A stretch of 64,000 nt of DNA, from positions 2,418,001 to 2,482,000 of the forward strand of contig NZ_CP020772.1 of assembly GCF_002097535.1 (NCBI RefSeq). The letters are read 5' to 3'. The stretch comes from Halobacillus mangrovi. Its GTDB lineage: Bacteria > Bacillota > Bacilli > Bacillales > Halobacillaceae. Shown here piece by piece: positions 26,052 through 36,034 of the stretch; positions within the stretch are counted from its first letter, which is position 1; the number at the start of each line of letters is the position of its first letter. The position numbers and the translations under genes are program-made. Under the pieces are notes generated by a model. That model saw only the letters and a list, made by a program, of their open reading frames with translations, was not told the DNA's origin and did not search any database.

Positions 26052-26132
26052 TTAGTCTTTTTTAAAAGTACTTATGACTGCGCGTACTAAACCCCCGACA
26101 AATCTTGGGAGTTTGATCGTATAAAACTTCAA
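26052..26132 (-). CDS. spoVM: Stage V sporulation protein M
   Basis: A 26-residue peptide starting at TTG, read as MKFYTIKLPRFVGGLVRAV with a tail ISTFKKD. It closely matches B. subtilis SpoVM (MKFYTIKLPKFLGGIVRAML with tail GSFRKD). GGAGGGGG precedes the start by about five bases. SpoVM is an amphipathic helix that recognises the convex forespore membrane and anchors SpoIVA for coat assembly. The gene lies between thiN and rpmB, exactly as in B. subtilis. The TTG start is unusual, and gene finders easily miss this gene. Confidence 0.93.
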   Translation of the reverse strand: MKFYTIKLPRFVGGLVRAVISTFKKD

Positions 26133-26176
26133 AGAGCCCCCTCCTCATATATAAAGCTAATGCGAAACGCCCTTCG

Positions 26177-26839
26177 TTATCCTCTATTAGGCAAGTCTTT
26201 ACTTCTTATTACTAAGAGTATGCCAGACTCAAAAGAAAAAGTACCTGCTTCTTGAATCAGCCTGTTTGATATGCATAAGGTCGAACCATATGGAAGATAA
26301 GCCTCAGTTAATGGATAATAAAATCCAGTGAGCGTCAGTTTCTTCACTTCCAGTGTAATTGGAAGAAAAGAAAGATAAGGATAATGCTCATCCGCTTCAA
26401 TTGTATGCACCCCTGAAGAAACTAATTCCACCTGATTTTGTACATCGATAATTTTGGCCTGAACATTTTTTTGCATTAAAGGATAAAGAAGCTGGATGTT
26501 GGCGAGGGAATGATCCATTCTTCCACCCGTTACTCCGAATAATAGAATATGCTGAGGCTCCCATTTCAGTGCTTTCCTAATGGCAAGTTCAAGATCTGTT
26601 TCGTCCTTTTCATTTGGATACACTTCGTACGCTGCAGACTTTTCCTTAATTTTTTCTAGAGAAGCTTTACTGACAGAATCGAAATCCCCAATAGAGAAAT
26701 CTGGAATTAATTCTCTTTCAAGTAATACTTCTGCTCCCTGATCTGCTCCAATCCAAAGCACTCCGTCTTTGTCGTAGGCAGTTAAATCCGGAATAAAAGT
26801 TTTTGGTCCTCCTCCAATTATGGCTACCGTTCTACTCAA
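26177..26839 (-). CDS. thiN: Thiamine pyrophosphokinase
   Basis: A 220-residue ThiN that transfers pyrophosphate from ATP to thiamine, giving thiamine diphosphate. GADQGAEVLLE, IGDFDSVS and FGVTGGRMDHSLANI are the family motifs, with the acidic ETDLELA between them. It follows rpe, with a terminator between the two, and precedes spoVM. Confidence 0.96.
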   Translation of the reverse strand: MSRTVAIIGGGPKTFIPDLTAYDKDGVLWIGADQGAEVLLERELIPDFSIGDFDSVSKASLEKIKEKSAAYEVYPNEKDETDLELAIRKALKWEPQHILLFGVTGGRMDHSLANIQLLYPLMQKNVQAKIIDVQNQVELVSSGVHTIEADEHYPYLSFLPITLEVKKLTLTGFYYPLTEAYLPYGSTLCISNRLIQEAGTFSFESGILLVIRSKDLPNRG

Positions 26840-26862
26840 GTTATTTTCACCTCACTTAAAGA

Positions 26863-26905
26863 AAAAGCCCAACGGAACCGCACATGCAATTCCCTGGGCT
26901 TTTTT
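26863..26905 (-). terminator. Terminator between rpe and thiN
   Basis: AAAAGCCCA and TGGGCTTTT (26863-26871 and 26895-26903) form the stem, with TTTTTC following on the minus strand. Confidence 0.8.
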
Positions 26906-26924
26906 TGCAATATTGACCTTTGCT

Positions 26925-27575
26925 TTACAAGGATCTTCGAATTAAATCGATAGCCTCTTTACGATCAGGTTGATTGAAAATCGCACTGCCCGCAACAAGG
27001 ACATCAGCTCCTGCTTCCACACAAACAGAAGCAGTTTCTGCTTTTACGCCGCCATCTACTTCAATTTCGAAGGATAACCCAAGCTCTTCTCGCCATTGTG
27101 CTATTTCACCAATTTTCGGTACGACGGATTCAATAAACGATTGTCCACCAAACCCAGGATTAACCGTCATAAGAAGAACTAAATCCACATCAGCTAAAAT
27201 CGGTTTGATCATTTCAGCAGGGGTAGCAGGATTGATCACCACTCCAGCTTTTACTCCATGGCTTTTGATCAATTGGATGGTCCGATGCAAATGAGGACAA
27301 GCTTCCTGATGAACAGTGATGATATCTGAACCTGCTTTTGCAAAAGCTTCAATATAATAGTCTGGATTTTCAATCATTAAATGGACATCCAGCGGTAAAG
27401 AAGTTTTCGGACGAATCGCATCGACAATCAATGGACCAATCGTAATGTTAGGAACAAAATGACCATCCATGACGTCAACATGGATATAATCGGCTCCTGC
27501 TTTCTCAACATCCTGAATTTCCTCACCAAGTTTGGCAAAGTCGGATGCAAGAATGGATGGTGCAATTTTAGTCAT
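26925..27575 (-). CDS. rpe: Ribulose-phosphate 3-epimerase
   Basis: A 216-residue TIM-barrel epimerase interconverting ribulose 5-phosphate and xylulose 5-phosphate in the pentose phosphate pathway. APSILASDFAKLGEE, HVDVMDGHFVPNITIG, LMTVNPGFGGQSFI and EVDGGVK carry the metal ligands and catalytic aspartates. It starts two bases after the rsgA stop codon. The rsgA-rpe-thiN order is conserved. Confidence 0.97.
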   Translation of the reverse strand: MTKIAPSILASDFAKLGEEIQDVEKAGADYIHVDVMDGHFVPNITIGPLIVDAIRPKTSLPLDVHLMIENPDYYIEAFAKAGSDIITVHQEACPHLHRTIQLIKSHGVKAGVVINPATPAEMIKPILADVDLVLLMTVNPGFGGQSFIESVVPKIGEIAQWREELGLSFEIEVDGGVKAETASVCVEAGADVLVAGSAIFNQPDRKEAIDLIRRSL

Positions 27576-27577
27576 AA

Positions 27578-28459
27578 TTAATACCTCGGCTTTCTTTTCT
27601 GTATTTCTTCAAGGAACTGTAAATAGTGCTCATATCTCTGTCCAGATATCTTCCCTTCAGACACAGCTGCTTTAACGGCACACTTTGGTTCTTTATTATG
27701 AAGGCAGCCTCTGAATTTGCATCCATCCTGAACTTCGACAAATTCAGGAAAACACTCAGGCAATTGCTCAGTTTCCAAATCACCGAACTCTAGCGAACTG
27801 AAACCTGGAGTGTCGGCAACAAGTCCTCTTGCAATTTCGTACAATTCTACATGTCTTGTGGTGTGTTTACCTCTTCCCAGACTCTCTGAAATCTCATTCG
27901 TATCAATCGCTAGCCTAGGATCGATGGAATTTAGTAATGATGACTTTCCAACACCGGACTGACCAGCAATGACTGTGGTCCGTCCTGCAAGATGGGATTG
28001 AACTTGATCCATTGCTTCTTCATCATCGACAGCTGACAGAATAACAGGATAACCAATCGCTTCATACATTTGCTTATAGTCCTTCATCTTTTCTGTTTGC
28101 TCATCAGTTAATTGATCCATTTTTGAAATTACAATAAATGGTTCAATCCTTTTAGCTTCAACGAGTACTAAGAAGCGATCCAGCAAGAGAGCATTAAAAT
28201 CTGGATGCATAGCTGATGTGACGATCAGCGCTTGATCAACGTTTGCAATGGGCGGCCGAACAAACTCATTTTTTCTTTCTTCTATGGAGAGAATATAGCC
28301 TTCATCTTGTTTTTCAGCTTTAAATTCAACCATGTCACCAACCAGAGGTGAGACTTTACGCTTTCTAAAATTCCCTCTGCCTCTGCATTGATAAACTGCG
28401 CCTTCATGCCATACGTAATAAAAACCACTTAGCGCTTTAATTATTTTCCCTACCGGCAT
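27578..28459 (-). CDS. rsgA: Ribosome small subunit GTPase RsgA (CpgA)
   Basis: A 293-residue circularly permuted GTPase acting in late 30S maturation. An OB domain covers about 1-65. The G motifs come in permuted order, with SKMDQ at about 112-116, the P-loop GQSGVGKS at 166-173 and DTPGFSS later. The zinc knuckle is CKFRGCLHNKEPKC. It follows prkC by 12 bases. In B. subtilis the homologue is a PrkC substrate. Confidence 0.97.
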   Translation of the reverse strand: MPVGKIIKALSGFYYVWHEGAVYQCRGRGNFRKRKVSPLVGDMVEFKAEKQDEGYILSIEERKNEFVRPPIANVDQALIVTSAMHPDFNALLLDRFLVLVEAKRIEPFIVISKMDQLTDEQTEKMKDYKQMYEAIGYPVILSAVDDEEAMDQVQSHLAGRTTVIAGQSGVGKSSLLNSIDPRLAIDTNEISESLGRGKHTTRHVELYEIARGLVADTPGFSSLEFGDLETEQLPECFPEFVEVQDGCKFRGCLHNKEPKCAVKAAVSEGKISGQRYEHYLQFLEEIQKRKPRY

Positions 28460-28471
28460 GCTATTACCTTC

Positions 28472-30472
28472 TTAATATTCAACAGTGCCTTCATCAATTA
28501 CTTGTTCACCTCTTTGAACTTTATACGATGCCTCTGAACCGGGCTCTATCGTCAGTTCGATATCAAATGAAGTGGTTTCTTTAATCGTTTCCTTCCTGCT
28601 CACTTCAGATATATCGCTGTCCATATCACCTACATAGATGAGTACTTCCTGTTCTGTTTCTTCTGATTCTTCATCAAAAGGTACTTCGACCGTAACGGTT
28701 TCTGTTCTTGGGGGCTCCTCTTTTGGTCCTAAGGAGACAGTTATTGATACTGTAGAACCTTCTTTAACCTCAGTTCCTGCTTCAGGATCTTGAGAAATCA
28801 CTTGTCCTTGAGGGGATTGTGAATAATTTTCTGTTGGATCAACTTTTAATTTTTTGTTGGATAAGTAATTCGTCGCTTCTTCTTGGGTCATCCCTCTCAA
28901 ATTATCTACCTCGACCATAGGCGGGCCGCTGCTAACCTCAAAAATGACACTAATCTGGTCTGGTAATACCTTGTCCCCAGGCTCTGGTGCCACTTGAGTG
29001 ATGATTTCTCCTTCAGGTTGATCGCTTGGCTCTCTGTAGGATCGGATTGAATTATATCCTTTATCCTTAAGTTCCTGCTCTACTCGCTCAAATTGTTGAC
29101 CAGTATAATCCTCGAATTCATCTTTCTCTCTTCCAAGACTAGAATAAACAGTAACCTCAGATTCTTCTTTAATAATTCGTCCCTCTTCAGGATCTGTTCT
29201 TACAACCATGCCCTCCTGAACCTCTTCCGAATGCATGGTCTCCCGCTTCACATTAAGATTGAGATCGTTCAATCGACTGTAAGCTTCTTCATATTCCATT
29301 CCTGTGACGTCGATCATTTCTACATTTGCAGGTTGGACGATCCCGGGAATAGTGAAAATGGCAATGAGACCTCCGATAAGAAGTAGTGCTAATAGGGAGA
29401 CCACCCATGGCCATGCTTTTCGTTTTTTCTTTTTCTTCTTAACTGAGGGCTGTGAAGAATTCTTGTTTTCCGAGTCCGGACGTTCATTAACGATCTTCTT
29501 TGTATTGGACGTACTCGGACTAGAGTTCGTGTGAATAATAGTATTCTCTTCAGGCTGTTCGCCGTAAGCATCTTGAGTTATGACTGGAATGGCCTTTGTC
29601 TTTTCGTCTTCATCTTCCTCTGGAACTTGGAACTCTGGCTCATTTAATCGTTCGGGTTCTAGAGACGTTTCTAAGTCAGCTTCCATATCATAGACCGATT
29701 CATAACGATGGAATGGATCCTTGGCAGTCGCTTTCAATACAATATTTTCGACACTTTGAGGTAAATCATTGATCCACCTCTTCAAGGATGGAGTTTCATG
29801 CTGTAAATGTTTTAGAGCAATTGAAACCGGGGACTCGCCTGAAAAAGGCAGACGCCCCGTTAACAATTCAAAGAAAACGATTCCCAGGGAGTAGACATCA
29901 GATTTTTTTGTAGCCATTCCGCCTCTAGCCTGCTCAGGTGAAAGATAGTGAACAGATCCTAGCACTGAATTTGTCTGAGTCAACGCTGTAGCACTTAGTG
30001 CCATGGCTATACCAAAGTCAGTCACTTTCACATGACCATAGTGATCAATCAGGATATTCTGTGGCTTAATATCCCTATGGACGATTTCATTATCATGGGC
30101 GTGGGAAATAGCTGAAGTTACTTGTCTCATAATGTCAACGGCTTCCGAGATTTCAATGGGACTATGCTGCTGAATATATTGCTTCAACGTCATACCGTCA
30201 ACATACTCCATCACCATATAGTAGATGTCGTCTTCTTCGCCAACATCATATATATTGACAATATTCGGATGAGACAAGCTTGTTGCGGATTGAGCTTCTC
30301 TGTGAAACCTCGCAATAAATTCTTCATCGTTTCCGTGCTCGAGTCGCAAAACTTTGATCGCAACATTACGATCTAATATGATGTCATGAGCTAAATAGAC
30401 GTTAGCCATTCCACCGCCGCCTATCATCTCCCCTATTTGATAACGTTCACTAAGGAGACGGTCGTTCAGCAT
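28472..30472 (-). CDS. prkC: Serine/threonine protein kinase PrkC with PASTA domains
   Basis: A 666-residue membrane kinase. The kinase domain spans about 10-270 (K40, HRDIKPQN with D134, DFG at 152-154). A cytosolic linker with a basic cluster runs up to residue 352. One membrane segment lies at about 354-376. At least three extracellular PASTA repeats follow from about 383 to 585, then an acidic tail. It senses muropeptides and promotes spore germination in B. subtilis. Its start overlaps the prpC stop, so kinase and phosphatase are co-expressed. The acidic C-terminal extension after the PASTA repeats is of the type seen in Bacillus. Confidence 0.97.
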   Translation of the reverse strand: MLNDRLLSERYQIGEMIGGGGMANVYLAHDIILDRNVAIKVLRLEHGNDEEFIARFHREAQSATSLSHPNIVNIYDVGEEDDIYYMVMEYVDGMTLKQYIQQHSPIEISEAVDIMRQVTSAISHAHDNEIVHRDIKPQNILIDHYGHVKVTDFGIAMALSATALTQTNSVLGSVHYLSPEQARGGMATKKSDVYSLGIVFFELLTGRLPFSGESPVSIALKHLQHETPSLKRWINDLPQSVENIVLKATAKDPFHRYESVYDMEADLETSLEPERLNEPEFQVPEEDEDEKTKAIPVITQDAYGEQPEENTIIHTNSSPSTSNTKKIVNERPDSENKNSSQPSVKKKKKKRKAWPWVVSLLALLLIGGLIAIFTIPGIVQPANVEMIDVTGMEYEEAYSRLNDLNLNVKRETMHSEEVQEGMVVRTDPEEGRIIKEESEVTVYSSLGREKDEFEDYTGQQFERVEQELKDKGYNSIRSYREPSDQPEGEIITQVAPEPGDKVLPDQISVIFEVSSGPPMVEVDNLRGMTQEEATNYLSNKKLKVDPTENYSQSPQGQVISQDPEAGTEVKEGSTVSITVSLGPKEEPPRTETVTVEVPFDEESEETEQEVLIYVGDMDSDISEVSRKETIKETTSFDIELTIEPGSEASYKVQRGEQVIDEGTVEY

Positions 30473-31230
30473 TACTCAGCACCCTCTTTCTCAGCAGTAC
30501 GGTCATAATGCACCACGGCAAGAGTAATGTTGTCTTCTCCACCACGTTCATTGGCTAAATCCACGAACTTTTGACAAAATTCTGACCAGTCACCTTCGTA
30601 GTCTGAAAGCCCTGAGAGCTCATCATCACGGACTTTATTCGTTAATCCATCTGTACATAACAAGAGACGGTCATCCGGTTCAAAAGCTAAAGTATGAATA
30701 TCAGCAGTGATATCATATTCTGTCCCCAAAGCTTTAAGAAGTACATTTTTTCGAGGGTGATGTTCAGCCTGCTCTTCAGTTATCTGTCCAGATCGCACAA
30801 GTTCGTTTACAAGAGAATGATCTTCCGTTAACTGTTTGAATCCAAAGGAATTGGCCATATAACAGCGGCTGTCTCCTATGTGTGCGACCGTAAAAAATTG
30901 TTTGGTACATACAACAACGACCACAGTCGTTCCCATTCCGTAACAGTCCTCGTGTCTTTCTGCATAATCTTTAATTTCAAGATTAACAGATTGAATAGAA
31001 TCTTTTACCCACTGTTCTGATTGCTCAGGTGATTGTAAGGCTTCAGTTTCCTGCCATCGTTTATGTAACCGGGATATTGCAAGTTCACTTGCCACATCAC
31101 CTGCACGGTGCCCACCCATGCCGTCTGCGACTACTGCAAGAATTTGGCCGGCATCATTCTTAAACACTCCACCAGCATCTTCATTATGATTTCTTACTTT
31201 TCCTTGATCTGTTAGAAAATAACCATTCAT
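30472..31230 (-). CDS. prpC: PP2C-type protein phosphatase PrpC
   Basis: A 252-residue metal-dependent phosphatase that reverses PrkC phosphorylation. Metal-binding motifs are GKVRNHNEDAGGVF, VVADGMGGHRAGDVAS, VAHIGDSRCY and LCTDGLTN, followed by GGEDNITLAVV. In B. subtilis rlmN lies just before it; here rsmB is the upstream neighbour with an 88-base gap. Confidence 0.97.
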   Translation of the reverse strand: MNGYFLTDQGKVRNHNEDAGGVFKNDAGQILAVVADGMGGHRAGDVASELAISRLHKRWQETEALQSPEQSEQWVKDSIQSVNLEIKDYAERHEDCYGMGTTVVVVVCTKQFFTVAHIGDSRCYMANSFGFKQLTEDHSLVNELVRSGQITEEQAEHHPRKNVLLKALGTEYDITADIHTLAFEPDDRLLLCTDGLTNKVRDDELSGLSDYEGDWSEFCQKFVDLANERGGEDNITLAVVHYDRTAEKEGAE

Positions 31231-31318
31231 GGACTCACCTCATTTCTGTTGCCCCCTTCCCGTTATGTACAGTGGAAGGGAGCTCAATTAGGTAATTTTT
31301 TCATAAGACTGCAGTGTT

Positions 31319-32665
31319 TTATTTTTTCACTAGCCTTGTTAGGAAAAAACCATCCGTATCCCATTGATATGGAAAGATCTGTAGTCCGTACTCACTCAAC
31401 CCTTCCGATTGCTGCAACGGCTCTGGAAGATCTGAAACAAAGTCTGGATCTATTGAAAAGTCTGGATGATTATTTAAGAAATGCTTAATGGCTTCTTCGT
31501 TTTCATGCTGGTCTACGGTACATGTACTATATATGAATTTGCCATCTTCCTTAAGAAGTGGAGCTATATGTTCTAGTAGATCATCCTGTATCTTCCTCAA
31601 GGAAAAAATATCTTCTACTTTTTTATGATACTTAATATCGGGTTTTCCTCTAAGAACACCCAAGCCTGAACATGGAGCATCGAGCAATATTCGATCAAAA
31701 CTCTGACCAGAGTGAATGTCTTGCAATGTTCTTGAATCCGCCTGAGCAGCATCAATTGAAGTTAGCTGAAGCTGTTCCGCCTTCTTACTAACCATTTTAG
31801 CCTTTTTTTCATGCAAATCATACGCAAGAATTTGACCAGTATCATTCATTTTTTCAGCAATATGTGTTGTTTTTCCTCCTGGTGCGCTACAGGCGTCCAG
31901 GACAGTCAAACCTTCTTCCAAATTCATCATCTCTGCTACAAGCATGGAGCTTTGATCCTGAACAGTCAATTTTCCATCCATAAATAATGGATGGTTTAAA
32001 ATATTGCCTTGAGATACGATGAGACCTTGTTCTGAAAAGATACTTTCTCCGACTTCATATCCATCTCTTTCAAGTTCCTCTATTGCAGCACTTCTAGAGA
32101 TTCTCATCGGCTGCACCCTGACAGACATGGGCAAATGCTGCATATTGGCGCGGCACATATTTGTCGTAACTTCTTCACCGTATTGCTCCATCCAACGTTC
32201 AACCAGCCACCTAGGATGGCTTGTCTCAACTGCAATACGTTCAATCAGATCAGAAATCTCGTTCAAATCTCTCGTCTCGTTCCTCTGTACATTACGCAAT
32301 ACTCCGTTAGTTAAAGAGGAAATTCCTTTATGTCCTTTTTTCTTGGCTATTTCGACAGCTTCATGAAGAATGGCGTGATCAGGAACACGCTCCAAAAATT
32401 TCATTTGATAGACAGACATGTATAAGAGCCATTTTACCCATGGCTTTAATTTTTTCTGCTTCGATAAATAAGGCTGCAGATAATAGTCAATCAAATCTCT
32501 TCTTTGTAGTGTTCCATATACGATTTCTGTCAGCAAGCCACCGTCTTGAGGGGACAAGTTTTGTTTTTTAATTTCTCTGTCAAGGAGCACATGGCTGAAC
32601 CCGCCCTGTTCACCGATTCTTGTAAGAAGGTGAAGGGCCGTTTCTCTGAGAACATATTTACTCAT
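31319..32665 (-). CDS. rsmB: 16S rRNA (cytosine967-C5)-methyltransferase
   Basis: A 448-residue RsmB (Sun). An N-terminal NusB-like domain covers about 1-140. The methyltransferase domain has [18 protein letters not shown] for cofactor binding and the two catalytic cysteines in [12 protein letters not shown] and [12 protein letters not shown]. The start was set at [11 protein letters not shown], four bases after GGGGGAG and overlapping the end of fmt by eight bases. Confidence 0.96.
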   Translation of the reverse strand: MSKYVLRETALHLLTRIGEQGGFSHVLLDREIKKQNLSPQDGGLLTEIVYGTLQRRDLIDYYLQPYLSKQKKLKPWVKWLLYMSVYQMKFLERVPDHAILHEAVEIAKKKGHKGISSLTNGVLRNVQRNETRDLNEISDLIERIAVETSHPRWLVERWMEQYGEEVTTNMCRANMQHLPMSVRVQPMRISRSAAIEELERDGYEVGESIFSEQGLIVSQGNILNHPLFMDGKLTVQDQSSMLVAEMMNLEEGLTVLDACSAPGGKTTHIAEKMNDTGQILAYDLHEKKAKMVSKKAEQLQLTSIDAAQADSRTLQDIHSGQSFDRILLDAPCSGLGVLRGKPDIKYHKKVEDIFSLRKIQDDLLEHIAPLLKEDGKFIYSTCTVDQHENEEAIKHFLNNHPDFSIDPDFVSDLPEPLQQSEGLSEYGLQIFPYQWDTDGFFLTRLVKK

Positions 32666-33605
32666 CGTTCTCCCCCAAACGATCGCCCTCAGAAAGAGAT
32701 TGCCCAGCCCCATTAATGAAGGATTCCCCATTCATTTTCTTTTTCCCAGATGGCTGTAATTCTACTATTTTTAAAGCTTTTCGATCACCTGTCTGAACGA
32801 GAAAACCATTTTCGTCAACTCTAACGACTGTTCCAGGCTGCTCGTCAAATGTACCGTTTACTTTCTCGGCCCACCATATTTTCAGTGGTTTGCCTTTCCA
32901 AAAAGTGAAAGCCACAGGCCATGGATGTAATCCACGAACATGGTTGTAAACCGTTTGCTGGTCCTTTGACCAATCAATAAGCTCCTGTTCACGTTTAATG
33001 TTCGAAGCGAAAGTTGCCGTTCCGTGATCCTGTTCCTCTGCCTCTATCTCTCCTTTTAGCAACTTAGGAAGAGTTTGAGCCAGTAAATCAGCACCAGCTA
33101 CTGAAAGCTTATCGTGGAGAGTTCCAACATGATCTTCATCGTCAATCGGAACGGTCACTTTGGCAAGCATGTCTCCTGCATCCAATTTCTTAACCATATA
33201 CATAATGGTTACACCAGTCTCCTTCTTCCCTTGAAGGATGGCATAATGAATCGGCGCACCGCCTCTCAACTCTGGCAATAAAGAAGCATGGACGTTAATG
33301 CATCCATATGTAGGTGCCTCCAGAAGGGCCTCGGGCAAAATCTGTCCGAATGCCGCCGTCACGATTAAATCAGGTTCGTGTTTCAATACCTCTTCATACT
33401 CGTTCTTGATCTTCTCTGGCTGGAAAACTGGAATACCATGTTTTTCAGCAGCCATTTTTACAGGAGGTGGTGTCATCACCTTTTTTCTGCCTTTAGGTCG
33501 GTCAGGCTGTGTTATGACTAGGACCACTTCGTAACCATCTTCTACGATGCGGTCCAGGACTGGGACTGCAAAATCAGGTGTCCCCATAAATGCAATTCGT
33601 GTCAT
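32658..33605 (-). CDS. fmt: Methionyl-tRNA formyltransferase
   Basis: A 315-residue Fmt, formylating initiator Met-t[16 protein letters not shown], the catalytic [15 protein letters not shown] and the C-terminal barrel (GRTVV-like region replaced by [16 protein letters not shown]) are seen. It follows priA by 17 bases. The peptide deformylase gene def, which lies between priA and fmt in B. subtilis, is absent here. Confidence 0.97.
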   Translation of the reverse strand: MTRIAFMGTPDFAVPVLDRIVEDGYEVVLVITQPDRPKGRKKVMTPPPVKMAAEKHGIPVFQPEKIKNEYEEVLKHEPDLIVTAAFGQILPEALLEAPTYGCINVHASLLPELRGGAPIHYAILQGKKETGVTIMYMVKKLDAGDMLAKVTVPIDDEDHVGTLHDKLSVAGADLLAQTLPKLLKGEIEAEEQDHGTATFASNIKREQELIDWSKDQQTVYNHVRGLHPWPVAFTFWKGKPLKIWWAEKVNGTFDEQPGTVVRVDENGFLVQTGDRKALKIVELQPSGKKKMNGESFINGAGQSLSEGDRLGENDE

Positions 33606-33622
33606 GATGTGTAGCTCCTTTC

Positions 33623-36034
33623 TTACATCAACTGGTACGGTTGAAAATCTACAATGATTTGCAATCCGTTTTCTTGTTTCATTTCATCTTCATAGTAATG
33701 CAGAATTCGTTCAATTAATTTCCGCTGCTCTGGTTCCTTCTTGTATTTTACCATGCATTGGTACCGATATCTATTGTTGATCCGAGTCAGGGCAGAGGGA
33801 GTTGGCCCTAGAATATAGGACTGATTGGAAAGCTTCTGCTGCATAAATTGAACAATCTTCCGGGTAACTTCCTGGACCTTCAACTGGTTTGGATGAGAGA
33901 CCGTAATTAAGGTCAAAAAATAGTATGGCGGGTAATTGAATGCCTTTCTGATCTTCATCTCTTCCGCAAAAAATTGTTCATACTCATATTGACTCGCAAG
34001 ATCAATACTGTAATGGTCAGGTGTGTACGTTTGCACAATCACTTCACCAGGCTTTTCGTGGCGCCCTGCTCTTCCGCTGACTTGGGTAAGCAGCTGGAAA
34101 GTCTTTTCAGAAGCGCGGAAATCCGGGAGATTCAGCATTGCATCCGCAGCTAACACGCCGACAAGTGTGACGTTACCAAAATCAAGACCTTTCGCAATCA
34201 TTTGGGTCCCAAGGAGAATGTCAGCTTCTTTGTTTCCAAACTTCGTAAGCAGACGCTCATGGGCTCCCTTCCTTCGAGTTGTATCTACGTCCATTCTTAA
34301 TACTCTTGCTTCCGGAACCAATTGCTGCAATGCTTCTTCTACCTTCTGTGTGCCTGTCCCAAAGTAACGGATGGTTTTACTTTCACATTCTGGACATTGA
34401 GTTGGCATCGATTCTTCGTGAGAACAGTAGTGGCATTTTAAACGATTTTGATTCTTATGATAAGTTAAGGCAATATCACAGTGTGGACATTCCTGAACGT
34501 GACCGCAGTCGCGACACATGACGAAGGTTGAATAGCCTCGCCTGTTTAAGAAGAGCACCACTTGTTCTCCTTTTGTTAGCCGATCCTCTATTTTCTCTAT
34601 TAAAATACGAGAAAACATCGAACGGTTTCCGTCATGAAGCTCTTCTCTCATATCTATCAGCTCTACTTCAGGCATGACAGCATCATTCATCCGTTTTGAA
34701 AGTGTTAGGAGCTGATAATTTCCCTTGACTGCACGTGCGTAGCTTTCTAGTGCCGGTGTTGCACTGCCGAGAACAACAGGACATTGATGATTCTTTGCTC
34801 TTTCAATTGCCACGTCTCGTGCATGATAACGTGTCCGATCTTCTTGTTTATAACTCGTCTCATGTTCTTCATCTATAATAATGAGTCCGATCTTCGTGAA
34901 CGGTGCAAAAATCGCTGACCTCGCTCCAACTACGACTTGAACTTCTTTTCGTTGAATTTTTCTCCATTCATCATATTTCTCTCCTGCAGATAGGGCACTG
35001 TGCAAAACCGCAACATTTGAGCCAAATCTTCCTTTAAAACGTTCAACCATTTGGGGCGTCAAAGCAATCTCTGGCACGAGCATAACCGCTTCTTTTCCAT
35101 CATCGATTACTCTTTGAATTGATTGCAAATAGACTTCTGTCTTCCCGCTGCCAGTCACTCCATGCAGAAGAAACACATCATGCTGCTTTTCTTCTATCGT
35201 TTTTAAGATTGGCTGAATTGCCAGTGCCTGCTCTTCTGTAAGTTCAAATGGTTGTGTTCGTTTAAATTCTCTATTTTCATATGGATCTCTAAAGACTTCT
35301 TGTTTAAATTCCCTTATAATTCCTTGTTTTACAAGAGGTTTCAAGGATGCAGAAGTCGTTGATAAAGTTTCAAGCAAGTGTTTCTTTGGCATAGGCTCCT
35401 GATGGTCCATGAAAAATTCTACGATTGCCCGTTGTTTCTTTGCCTTCGATGAAAGGTCCACAAGTACTTCTTCAAGTCCTATTTCATCCATTTTCGGTTC
35501 AACCATAGGAGTAACCTTTTTAGTTTCCCTGCTTTTAACTTCGTAGTGAACATCAACTTCCCCTTCGTCGATATGTTTTCGCAGGATATGATAACTGATC
35601 CCGGCTTGTTCGAATTCCTCGTAATCAATAACCGCTCTTCCACCAAAAACATTCTCAAGCTCTGAATTCAGCTTTTCTTCTGAAAGCTTCCAAAGTTCTT
35701 TACGATACTTTGCTTTCATCACTTGAGGAAGCATGACCTGAAGGCAAGAAATATAAAAGCTGAGCGTTTGTTGAGAAAGCCATTTTCCGAGGTGAAGAAG
35801 TTCATGAGTCAGGACAGGAGTAACGTCTAGGACATCAATGATGTTCTTCACCTTGGTAAAGTCAGTTTTCTCCGCTAGTGATACGACATACCCCATAATC
35901 TTTCTCGGTCCAAATGGAATAATGACACGCACCCCCGGCTGAACGATCCCTTCGAATTTTTTTGGGACTCTGTAATCAAATGGACGGTTTGTATTTTGAG
36001 AAGGGACGTCAACAATTACATTAGCTATACTCAC
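33623..36034 (-). CDS. priA: Primosomal replication restart helicase PriA
   Basis: An 803-residue PriA. An N-terminal DNA-binding domain ([11 protein letters not shown]) precedes the helicase core, with Walker [14 protein letters not shown] and IIDEEHE. The zinc-binding cysteines are in [22 protein letters not shown] and CPECESKT. It restarts collapsed forks by loading DnaB through DnaD and DnaB-I. It overlaps coaBC by four bases. Confidence 0.97.
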   Translation of the reverse strand: MSIANVIVDVPSQNTNRPFDYRVPKKFEGIVQPGVRVIIPFGPRKIMGYVVSLAEKTDFTKVKNIIDVLDVTPVLTHELLHLGKWLSQQTLSFYISCLQVMLPQVMKAKYRKELWKLSEEKLNSELENVFGGRAVIDYEEFEQAGISYHILRKHIDEGEVDVHYEVKSRETKKVTPMVEPKMDEIGLEEVLVDLSSKAKKQRAIVEFFMDHQEPMPKKHLLETLSTTSASLKPLVKQGIIREFKQEVFRDPYENREFKRTQPFELTEEQALAIQPILKTIEEKQHDVFLLHGVTGSGKTEVYLQSIQRVIDDGKEAVMLVPEIALTPQMVERFKGRFGSNVAVLHSALSAGEKYDEWRKIQRKEVQVVVGARSAIFAPFTKIGLIIIDEEHETSYKQEDRTRYHARDVAIERAKNHQCPVVLGSATPALESYARAVKGNYQLLTLSKRMNDAVMPEVELIDMREELHDGNRSMFSRILIEKIEDRLTKGEQVVLFLNRRGYSTFVMCRDCGHVQECPHCDIALTYHKNQNRLKCHYCSHEESMPTQCPECESKTIRYFGTGTQKVEEALQQLVPEARVLRMDVDTTRRKGAHERLLTKFGNKEADILLGTQMIAKGLDFGNVTLVGVLAADAMLNLPDFRASEKTFQLLTQVSGRAGRHEKPGEVIVQTYTPDHYSIDLASQYEYEQFFAEEMKIRKAFNYPPYYFLTLITVSHPNQLKVQEVTRKIVQFMQQKLSNQSYILGPTPSALTRINNRYRYQCMVKYKKEPEQRKLIERILHYYEDEMKQENGLQIIVDFQPYQLM

